Of a DNA stretch of 56,239 nucleotides, positions 40,419 through 48,373 are shown in pieces. The position numbers were made by a program, and so were the translations under genes. Position 1 is the first letter of the stretch; each line of letters begins with the position of its first letter. Below the pieces are notes generated by a model that was not told where the DNA came from, made no database searches, and saw only the letters and a program-made list of their open reading frames with translations. Origin of the DNA: an uncultured Flavobacteriaceae bacterium (GTDB taxonomy: Bacteria > Bacteroidota > Bacteroidia > Flavobacteriales > Flavobacteriaceae); assembly GCA_938009735.1 (NCBI GenBank), contig CALLIG010000116.1:1-56239 (forward strand), given 5' to 3'.

Positions 40419-41321
40419 ATGTCATCAAGGTTTCGGTTGTCAAGAGCATATCAACAAGCAAAAGTGATTCCTTTTGATAACACTTCGAAGTTTATTTTGT
40501 TTAGTGATTGCCATCGTGGTGACAACAGTTTTGCGGATGATTTCGCCAAAAACCGAAACATCTATTTTCACGCCTTAAAACATTATTTTAATGACGGCTT
40601 TGATTATTGTGAATTGGGTGATGGTGATGAACTTTGGGAGAACATACGTTTTGAATCAATTTTTCAGGCACACAAGAATGTGTTTAAATTGCTAAAACAA
40701 TTTCATCTCGCAAAGCGCTTACATATGATTTGGGGCAATCATGATATGGTATACAAAGATCAAAGCTACGTTGAAAAGCATTTATACCAGTATTTTGAAC
40801 CTGTAGAAGATTGCGAAAAAGATCTTTTCGAAGGCATCAAATACCATGAAGCTATTGTACTAAAACATTCAGAAACTGAACAAGAACTTTTTCTCACACA
40901 CGGTCATCAAGCCGATTGGTGGAATTATAGATTTTGGCGCTGGGGTAGATTTTTAGTACGAGTACTTTGGAAGCCGCTACAGGTATGGGGAATAGCCGAT
41001 CCAACAAGTCCTGCAAAAAACTATATTGAGCTTAAAAAGGTAGAGCGTCGCATAAAAAAATGGATTCTTGAAAAGAATCTATTAATTACGGTTGTAGGTC
41101 ATACACATCGACCGCGATTTCCTGAACCAGGTGAGATTCCTTTGTTCAATGATGGAAGTTGTGTGCACCCAAGAAGTATTACCGGTATAGAAATTGTGAA
41201 AGGTACCATTGCCTTAATCAAATGGCAGATTGCTACCAAAGATGATGGCACTTTACAAATAGTTCGTAGAGTTCTTGAAGGTCCGCAAAGTCTGGCAGAT
41301 TATCAAAAAGCCAAAGACTAA
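40419..41321 (+). CDS. Metallophosphoesterase (LpxH-like calcineurin superfamily)
   Basis: ILFSDCHRGDNSFADDF, CELGDGDELWEN, MIWGNHDMVY, LTHGHQADWWN, VVGHTHRPRF. Confidence 0.9.
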   Translation: MSSRFRLSRAYQQAKVIPFDNTSKFILFSDCHRGDNSFADDFAKNRNIYFHALKHYFNDGFDYCELGDGDELWENIRFESIFQAHKNVFKLLKQFHLAKRLHMIWGNHDMVYKDQSYVEKHLYQYFEPVEDCEKDLFEGIKYHEAIVLKHSETEQELFLTHGHQADWWNYRFWRWGRFLVRVLWKPLQVWGIADPTSPAKNYIELKKVERRIKKWILEKNLLITVVGHTHRPRFPEPGEIPLFNDGSCVHPRSITGIEIVKGTIALIKWQIATKDDGTLQIVRRVLEGPQSLADYQKAKD

Positions 41322-41359
41322 ATATTTCTTATTTTTGAACAATTCATAAACACAAAACC

Positions 41360-42010
41360 ATGCTTAAAAAAGTTACCCTCATTACGCTAGTTTCACTCCT
41401 ATTTGTTTCTTGTTGGAAAGATAAAAGTCCTGAAGATCTAATTAGATTGAAAGAGAAGTTCAAATCTACAGTTTCATCCTTTGAAAAAAAGAAAGAAAAC
41501 GCAAACAAGAATGTCAATAAGGGACTAGAAACACTAAACGCATTACAGAAGGCTTTAGAAGACACCAAAAACGAAGACAAAGAATTTGCAAAAGTTTATG
41601 GCGATTGGGAAAAGGTCAACAAACGTGTTGAAACCCTCAATAAGGAATATGAAGACCTCAAATCTCATGCTTCAAATTTGTTTAATGCTATGGAAACTCA
41701 GACCAATAGTTTAAGTGATGAATCGAGTAAGAAAACTTTAAATGCAGCTATTGACAAAGCGAGAACCAAATACAATGGCACCTTAGCAAATACCTCAAAA
41801 GCTATAGACAAACTTCGCTTGCTTCATGGCGATGCGGTAGAAGTAGTTAAGGCACTAGAGGTAGCAGCAGCTTTAAATTCATTTGATAATATTAATGACC
41901 AAATGAAAAGTATTGAAGCTCGCGTTGATGGAATAATGCAAGAATTGAACGTAGCCGTTGTGGAGAGCAAGAAATTATATGAGAAGAAAATTACGGAGTT
42001 AGGAGATTAA
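41360..42010 (+). CDS. Coiled-coil lipoprotein of unknown function
   Basis: MLKKVTLITLVSLLFVSCWKDKSPEDL lipobox; long Lys/Glu/Asn-rich heptad-like helical region. Confidence 0.75.
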   Translation: MLKKVTLITLVSLLFVSCWKDKSPEDLIRLKEKFKSTVSSFEKKKENANKNVNKGLETLNALQKALEDTKNEDKEFAKVYGDWEKVNKRVETLNKEYEDLKSHASNLFNAMETQTNSLSDESSKKTLNAAIDKARTKYNGTLANTSKAIDKLRLLHGDAVEVVKALEVAAALNSFDNINDQMKSIEARVDGIMQELNVAVVESKKLYEKKITELGD

Positions 42011-42149
42011 TAATGGCTATGGCTTTTTACAATGGACGATGGACGATAGTTACAATTTGCTCAAAATGCGCTCTTTAGTCTTTTAGGTTAAGAAAATTTT
42101 AACTAAATTATACCCTAAACATTTAAACATTAACTAATCCCTCTTAAAA

Positions 42150-42845
42150 ATGAAAAAATTAGTAGCAGAATTTATTGGAACCCTATGGCTTGTGCTTGGC
42201 GGGTGTGGAAGTGCTGTTCTTGCAGCCGGATTTCCCGAAGTTGGAATTGGCTTTGTAGGGGTATCCCTCGCATTTGGATTAACAGTTGTTACTATGGCAT
42301 ACGCCATTGGGCATATTTCTGGTTGTCATCTAAACCCTGCCGTTTCTATCGGACTTTGGATGGGTGGTCGGTTTGATGCCAAAGACCTTATTCCTTATAT
42401 TGTGTCTCAAGTACTAGGAGGTATTGCAGGTGCTGGAATCTTATATCTAATAGTTAGTAATCAAGCAGGTTTTGAAGGTGTTGGTGGTTTTGCCGCCAAT
42501 GGTTTCGGAGAACATTCTCCAGGTGGTTTTAACATGACTGCAGCTCTAATTACTGAGATAGTAATGACCTTTATTTTTCTTTTCGTAATTCTAGGAACTA
42601 CGCATTCAAAAGCTCCAAAATATTTGGCAGGCTTAGCTATTGGTCTTTGTCTTACGCTAATACACTTAATAAGTATTCCTGTTACAAATACCTCAGTAAA
42701 CCCTGCTAGAAGTACTAGTCAGGCTATCTTCGCAGAAGGCGGATGGGCTATGGCAGAGCTTTGGCTTTTTTGGGTTGCTCCAATAATAGGTGCAATCTTA
42801 GCTGGCTTAGTTTATAAAAATCTATCGCCAGAAACAAACGATTAA
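42150..42845 (+). CDS. aqpZ: Aquaporin Z
   Basis: [56 protein letters not shown] (two NPA motifs). Confidence 0.97.
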   Translation: MKKLVAEFIGTLWLVLGGCGSAVLAAGFPEVGIGFVGVSLAFGLTVVTMAYAIGHISGCHLNPAVSIGLWMGGRFDAKDLIPYIVSQVLGGIAGAGILYLIVSNQAGFEGVGGFAANGFGEHSPGGFNMTAALITEIVMTFIFLFVILGTTHSKAPKYLAGLAIGLCLTLIHLISIPVTNTSVNPARSTSQAIFAEGGWAMAELWLFWVAPIIGAILAGLVYKNLSPETND

Positions 42846-42865
42846 ATACATTTTAAAATTTTGAT

Positions 42866-42898
42866 AAATGCATGCTAACCTATGGTTAGCGTGCATTT
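42866..42898 (+). terminator. Intrinsic terminator after aqpZ
   Basis: AAATGCATGCTAACC-TAT-GGTTAGCGTGCATTT (one T.G wobble) followed by T-run. Confidence 0.88.
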
Positions 42899-42940
42899 TT
42901 TATTTGGTATATTTAAGGCTTACTACTTTAAAAACCAAAT

Positions 42941-44257
42941 ATGCCAATTGCTATTGTTATTGCAGGAATTCTGATTCTTTTTCTCCTAATCGCACGGTTT
43001 AAACTCAATGCATTTATAGCCTTTATTCTAGTCTCTCTTTTCGTAGGGGTTGGAAATAACATGGAAATACTTGATGTGGTCGACTCCATTCAAACGGGAC
43101 TAGGCAAAACCCTTGGCGGACTTATTCTAATTCTAGGTCTTGGGGCAATGCTAGGTAAACTCGTTGCAGATAGTGGTGCAGCGCAGCGTATAACTACTAA
43201 ACTTGTCGATAAATTTGGAAAGAAAAATATTCAATGGGCAGTTGTTCTTACTGGTTTTATAGTCGGAATACCCATGTTTTATACCGTGGGATTTGTTATA
43301 TTAATTCCACTAGTATTTACCATTGCGGCAGCTACAGGTTTGCCTCTGATTTATGTGGGATTACCAATGTTAGCATCACTCTCAGTCACACACGGATACC
43401 TTCCGCCACACCCTGCCCCAACCGGAATTGCCGTCATGTTTAAAGCAGATATTGGTAAGACCTTGTTATACGGAATTATGGTTGCTATACCTGCAATTAT
43501 TGTGGCAGGACCTTTATTTTCGAGAACAATAAAGAATATAAAAGCTACACCTTTGAAGGAGTTTATAAACCCGAAAGTACTGACCGATGATGAAATGCCA
43601 AGCACCTTCGTAAGTATTGTCACCGCTTTATTGCCAGTTATTTTAATCGGAATTGCTTCACTTATAGATGTTTTAACGCCAGACGGAAGTATAATCAAAG
43701 AGGTCGCTTCTGTAATTGGAAACCCTGTTCTGGCAATGTTGATTTCCGTATTGGTGGCTATCTACACACTAGGCTTAGCGCGTGGTCGAAAAATGAAAGA
43801 ACTCATGGATTCTGTTTCAGGAGCTGTCGCAGGAATTACAATGGTGCTATTAATCATTGCTGGCGCAGGAGCTTTGAAAGAAGTATTGATTGATAGTGGC
43901 GTAAGTGATTACATAGGAAATATGCTCAAAGGGTCAGCAATCTCTCCTTTGATTTTAGCATGGTTAATCGCAACTATCATTCGTGTTTGTGTCGGTTCTG
44001 CAACTGTAGCAGGATTAACTGCCGCAGGAATTGCATTACCGCTTTTAGGTGATTCAGGTGCTAGTCCAGAATTAATGGTATTAGCCATCGGCTCAGGCAG
44101 TTTGATGCTTTCGCATGTAAACGATGGTGGGTTTTGGTTATACAAAGAGTATTTCAATCTGTCCGTAAAAGACACCTTGAAAACTTGGACCGTAATGGAA
44201 ACTACCGTTGGCGTTATGGGATTATTAGGAGTCTTAGTATTAGATATATTCATTTAA
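42941..44257 (+). CDS. GntP family permease (gluconate or D-serine type)
   Basis: Multi-TM; LGKTLGGLILILGLGAMLGKLVADSGAAQRI; SVTHGYLPPHPAPTGIA; GSGSLMLSHVNDGGFWLYKEYF, all GntP hallmarks. Confidence 0.94.
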   Translation: MPIAIVIAGILILFLLIARFKLNAFIAFILVSLFVGVGNNMEILDVVDSIQTGLGKTLGGLILILGLGAMLGKLVADSGAAQRITTKLVDKFGKKNIQWAVVLTGFIVGIPMFYTVGFVILIPLVFTIAAATGLPLIYVGLPMLASLSVTHGYLPPHPAPTGIAVMFKADIGKTLLYGIMVAIPAIIVAGPLFSRTIKNIKATPLKEFINPKVLTDDEMPSTFVSIVTALLPVILIGIASLIDVLTPDGSIIKEVASVIGNPVLAMLISVLVAIYTLGLARGRKMKELMDSVSGAVAGITMVLLIIAGAGALKEVLIDSGVSDYIGNMLKGSAISPLILAWLIATIIRVCVGSATVAGLTAAGIALPLLGDSGASPELMVLAIGSGSLMLSHVNDGGFWLYKEYFNLSVKDTLKTWTVMETTVGVMGLLGVLVLDIFI

Positions 44258-44267
44258 AAAAACAGCT

Positions 44268-44732
44268 ATGGAATCACCTTCAGAAAGAATAAAATCATTA
44301 GGGTTAATACTACCACCAGCCCCACCGCCAGCAGGGTTATACAAACCGGTTTTAGTTGTTGAAAATTTTCTATATGTGTCTGGTCAAGGTTGTTTGAGAA
44401 CCGATGGGACTTTAATTGTTGGCCGTGTTGGCGACACCTTAAATTTAGAAGAAGGCAAAGCTGCAGCGCGCCAAACAGCGCTTACAATGCTAGCAACAAT
44501 TACTACTCATTTTGGCGATCCGAGTCGAATAAAACGTCTTGTGAAAAGTTTAGGCATGGTGAATTGCACACCTGAATTTGGTGATCATCCATTGGTTATT
44601 AATGGATATAGTGAACTGATGGCTGATGTTTTCGGTCCTGAAAATGGTGTAGGGGTAAGAAGTGCAGTCGGCATGATGCTGCCCGGTGGTATTGCTGTTG
44701 AAATAGAAGCTATGTTTGAACTCCATAAATAA
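44268..44732 (+). CDS. RidA family protein (YjgF/YER057c/UK114-like)
   Basis: VENFLYVSGQGCLRTDG, ...LAMLATITTHFGDPSRIKRLVKSLGMVNCTPEFGDHPLVINGYSELM...GVGVRSAVGMMLPGGIAVEIEAMFEL. Confidence 0.93.
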   Translation: MESPSERIKSLGLILPPAPPPAGLYKPVLVVENFLYVSGQGCLRTDGTLIVGRVGDTLNLEEGKAAARQTALTMLATITTHFGDPSRIKRLVKSLGMVNCTPEFGDHPLVINGYSELMADVFGPENGVGVRSAVGMMLPGGIAVEIEAMFELHK

Positions 44733-44737
44733 AATTA

Positions 44738-45850
44738 ATGTCTGAAAATTCTTGGCATATTCTCAAAAATACTAGTGACGTTATTTCTCCTTCACTCCTA
44801 GTTTATCCTGAGCGAATTGAAGAAAATATTCGCACGATGATTTCAATTTCTGGAAGTGTTTCCAATTTACGTCCACATATTAAAACGCACAAAACGGCTG
44901 AAATTGTTCAGATGCAACAACGTCACGGCATTCAAAAATTCAAATGTGCAACCATTGCTGAGGCAGAATTACTAGGCAATTGCGAGGCAAATGATATTTT
45001 ATTGGCTATGCAACCCACAGGAGCAAATATCAATCGCTTCTTTCGCTTAGTTGATAAATTCCCAAATTCTCGTTTTTCAACTTTGGTTGATAATGAAATT
45101 ACCCTGAACCAAATTGCAGAACAAGCTTCCAAAGAAAACAAAATTGCTTCCCTTTATTTAGATATTAATTCAGGAATGAATCGAACAGGGTGCATTCCTG
45201 ATGAAAAAGCAGCAGCTTTATATGGTACCATGGAAAACAATCCGAATATTCATGCGAAAGGATTGCATGCATATGACGGCCATATTCATAATTCTAATCT
45301 TCAAGAACGAACCAATGTTTGTGATGAAGCTTTTCAAAAAGTTATAGCTTTAAAAGCGACAATAAAAAAGAACGGAATTATAGTGCCTGATATTATTGCT
45401 GGCGGCTCACCTTCTTTTCCTATTCATAGTCAGCGAACAGGTGTTGACGCAAGCCCTGGAACTACACTACTATGGGATGCTCGTTATGCCGAACTTTTTC
45501 CTGATATGCCCTTTTTGCAAGCGGCTGTTTTGTTTATTCGCATCATCAGTAAACCAGCAGAAAATATACTTTGTTTTGATTTAGGGCACAAGTCAGTTGC
45601 TTGTGAAATGGAATTTCCAAGAATTAAAATTATCGGTTTGGAAGACAGTCAACAAATTGGGCAAAGTGAAGAACATTTAGTAGTTAAAACCCAACGAGCA
45701 AGTGAATTTAATGTTGGCGATGGCTTTTATGCCATTCCTTATCATATTTGTCCAACAGTAGCGAAATACGAAGAAATACTAACCGTTTCTGATGCCAAAG
45801 TCACAGGTTCTTGGAAAGTGGCCGCTAGAAACCAAAAAATCACCCTATAG
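44738..45850 (+). CDS. Fold-type III PLP enzyme, D-threonine aldolase / D-serine dehydratase family
   Basis: LVYPERIEENIRTM...LRPHIKTHKTAEIVQMQQRHGIQKFKCATIAEAELL (PLP lysine context), VDASPGTTLLWDARY, C-terminal YAIPYHICPTVAKY putative metal site. Confidence 0.92.
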   Translation: MSENSWHILKNTSDVISPSLLVYPERIEENIRTMISISGSVSNLRPHIKTHKTAEIVQMQQRHGIQKFKCATIAEAELLGNCEANDILLAMQPTGANINRFFRLVDKFPNSRFSTLVDNEITLNQIAEQASKENKIASLYLDINSGMNRTGCIPDEKAAALYGTMENNPNIHAKGLHAYDGHIHNSNLQERTNVCDEAFQKVIALKATIKKNGIIVPDIIAGGSPSFPIHSQRTGVDASPGTTLLWDARYAELFPDMPFLQAAVLFIRIISKPAENILCFDLGHKSVACEMEFPRIKIIGLEDSQQIGQSEEHLVVKTQRASEFNVGDGFYAIPYHICPTVAKYEEILTVSDAKVTGSWKVAARNQKITL

Positions 45851-45852
45851 GT

Positions 45853-46917
45853 ATGTTTATTTTCGATGCTCATTTAGATCTCTCCATGAATGCAATGGAA
45901 TGGAACCGTGACCTCACATGGTCCGTTGAAGACATTCGTAAAAGTGAAAAAGATATGTCTGACAAACCGGATCGCGGAAACAACACCGTATCTTTTGAAG
46001 CAATGCGACAGGGAAATATTGGCTTATGCATGGCTACTCAAATTGCTCGATATGTAAAGAAAGAAAACGCATTACCAGGATGGAATTCTCCTCAACAGGC
46101 GTGGGCGCAGACTCAAGGGCAACTTTCATGGTACAAGGCTATGGAAGAAGCTGAAGAATTAGTTCAAATTACTAATAAGCAAGAATTAAATGATCATTTA
46201 GCACTCTGGAAAACATCCCAAGAAAAAAAACCAATTGGTTATATTTTAAGTCTAGAAGGGGCTGATTCTATAATAACTATCGACCATTTACAACGTAGTT
46301 ACGAACAAGGTTTAAGAGCTATTGGTCCGGCACACTATGGACCAGGGACGTATGCACATGGAACTGATTCTGTTGGCGGAATTGGAACAAAAGGCAAAGC
46401 CTTACTAAAAGAAATTGAACGTTTAGGGCTTATTCTAGACGCAACACATTTATGTGATCAGAGTTTTTGGGAGACCATGAATAATTACAATGGACCAGTA
46501 TGGGCAAGTCATAATAATTGCCGAGCCCTTGTGAATCACAACCGACAATTCGCAGATGATCAAATTAAAGAACTGATTAAAAGAAAAGCAGTTATAGGCA
46601 TGGCACTAGATGCCTGGATGATGGTGCCCAATTGGGTGCGTGGACAATCTGCACCTGAAAGCATGGGGGTAAGCTTACAACAAATGATTGATAACATTGA
46701 CCATATTTGCCAGTTGGCTGGTAATACTTTGCATGTAGGTATTGGAACCGATTTGGATGGTGGTTTTGGAAAAGAACAGGGGCCAGCTGATTTAGACACC
46801 ATTGCTGATTTGCAAAAAGTACCACAAATGCTTAGCAACAAAGGGTATACTGAAACCGATATTGAGAATATTATGAATGGTAATTTTCTTCGATTTTTAC
46901 ATAATACGTGGCAATGA
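45853..46917 (+). CDS. Membrane dipeptidase (peptidase M19)
   Basis: FIFDAHLDLSMNA, YILSLEGADSI, GLILDATHLCDQSFWETM, VWASHNNCRALVNHNRQFADDQIKELIKR, HVGIGTDLDGGFG. Confidence 0.94.
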   Translation: MFIFDAHLDLSMNAMEWNRDLTWSVEDIRKSEKDMSDKPDRGNNTVSFEAMRQGNIGLCMATQIARYVKKENALPGWNSPQQAWAQTQGQLSWYKAMEEAEELVQITNKQELNDHLALWKTSQEKKPIGYILSLEGADSIITIDHLQRSYEQGLRAIGPAHYGPGTYAHGTDSVGGIGTKGKALLKEIERLGLILDATHLCDQSFWETMNNYNGPVWASHNNCRALVNHNRQFADDQIKELIKRKAVIGMALDAWMMVPNWVRGQSAPESMGVSLQQMIDNIDHICQLAGNTLHVGIGTDLDGGFGKEQGPADLDTIADLQKVPQMLSNKGYTETDIENIMNGNFLRFLHNTWQ

Positions 46918-47654
46918 ACAGAAGGGAATTTACCTTAACATCAGCTCTAGGTATAACAGGAAGTCTTCTTTTTGGGTGTGCTGACAAAAAAGAATTCCCC
47001 TTTAAAAAGAACGAAGTCATTGCTTGTCTTGGCGATAGTGTAACCAATGCAGGTGGTCATGGTTATGTTGAAATACTACAAGAACTGGCCAACAAAAAGC
47101 ACCCTGATTTGAACCTTACTTTTTTAAATTGGGGTAAAAGTAGCGAGACTATAACTGGCTTGACAGAAGTTGGTCATCCGGGACCAAGACCTTATTTATT
47201 CGATCGACTAGATAGCCTTTTAGATAGTACCAATGTAGACATGCTTATGTTTTGTTATGGCATCAATTGTGGAATATACGGCAAACCTTCAGAACAACTT
47301 TTTAATAGCTATAAAATCGGAGTATTTTCTTTTTTAGAAAAAGCAAAGAAGAAAAACATCAAAACGCTACTATTAACACCTCCCCCTTTAACTTTAGAAG
47401 CCGCACCTCTTGAAATTAATAATGAAGAAGCATTTACTTGGTTAAACCCCTATCCCAACTATGACAAAGAAGTATTGCAAAAGTTTAAAAACACTATTCT
47501 AACAATAGAACACGATACCCTCCTTGCGAGTATAGACATCCACACGCCACTTACAAAAAATCAAGCAGCTTGCTATGCTGACGATCCAATTCACCCGAAT
47601 GCAAATGGTCATCAATTAATTGCTGATACGATTATCGAGTATTTAGCATTTTAA
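46914..47654 (+). CDS. SGNH/GDSL hydrolase, Tat-like or lipoprotein leader
   Basis: ORF listed from GTG 46908; ATG at 46914 overlaps the M19 stop (ATGA). Leader MNRREFTLTSALGITGSLLFGCADKK; GDSVTNAGGHGYVE and DDPIHPNANGHQLIA blocks. Confidence 0.88.
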   Translation: MNRREFTLTSALGITGSLLFGCADKKEFPFKKNEVIACLGDSVTNAGGHGYVEILQELANKKHPDLNLTFLNWGKSSETITGLTEVGHPGPRPYLFDRLDSLLDSTNVDMLMFCYGINCGIYGKPSEQLFNSYKIGVFSFLEKAKKKNIKTLLLTPPPLTLEAAPLEINNEEAFTWLNPYPNYDKEVLQKFKNTILTIEHDTLLASIDIHTPLTKNQAACYADDPIHPNANGHQLIADTIIEYLAF

Positions 47655-47722
47655 CAGCAATTTATAACCCTCTGGCAAGGTATTTGTTATTTTTGAAGAG
47701 ATTAAGCGACCTTTACATTGTT

Positions 47723-48373
47723 ATGAAACAGCTATTTATATCTTTTCTTTTTTTAATTCCATTCATTGGATGGTCTCAAGGCGACCTGCCTGATGCGAAG
47801 CCTTTGAAAATAGAGGTGGCGAATAAAAAAGATGATGATGGCAAAAAAGATCAAGGCACAGCACTTCGCATTCCTGATGTTATCAAAGAACAACCAAAAA
47901 TAGATTTTAAAGATTCGTTGAGTGGTCGTAGACCAGTTAAAATGATTGATGAAAGAGGTTTGGTTCAAGCTGGATCTGGAATGAAGATTGATCCAAAAGT
48001 AGGACCAAGAAAAGCTAAAGAAGGTTCTAAAGATCACTTTGGTAATCAATATTTAGGTGAATTAAAAAACAACGGAAAGTATGTTGGCATTGTAGCCAGA
48101 GATCACGAATTTGTTGATGGCGACCGTGTAAAAATATATTTAAACGAAAGAGTTATTGACGCAAATATGCTTTTAACTGGCGCCTTTAAAGGTGTGAATA
48201 TTGACTTAAATAAAGGATTCAATCGAATTGAATTTGAAGCATTGAACGAAGGTTCTTCAGCGCCAAATACCGCACAAGTAGATGTATACGATGACCAAGG
48301 ACAATTGATATATTCTAATAAATGGTTATTGTCAAGTGGATCAAGAGCCAGCTTGGTGATTACTAAAGAATAG
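47723..48373 (+). CDS. Secreted hypothetical protein
   Basis: Start 47723 (MKQLFISFLFLIPFIGWSQGDLPDAKPLKIEVANKKDD) gives a clean signal peptide; beta-rich C-terminal half. Confidence 0.75.
   Translation: MKQLFISFLFLIPFIGWSQGDLPDAKPLKIEVANKKDDDGKKDQGTALRIPDVIKEQPKIDFKDSLSGRRPVKMIDERGLVQAGSGMKIDPKVGPRKAKEGSKDHFGNQYLGELKNNGKYVGIVARDHEFVDGDRVKIYLNERVIDANMLLTGAFKGVNIDLNKGFNRIEFEALNEGSSAPNTAQVDVYDDQGQLIYSNKWLLSSGSRASLVITKE

Noticed and set aside
43234-44253. Alternative ORFs inside gntP (43234-43443 +, 43351-43698 -, 43909-44253 -)
   Set aside because: Shadow frames of the strongly conserved GntP permease.
46560-46841. Overlapping minus ORFs within the M19 dipeptidase
   Set aside because: Antisense to conserved catalytic motifs; no independent support.
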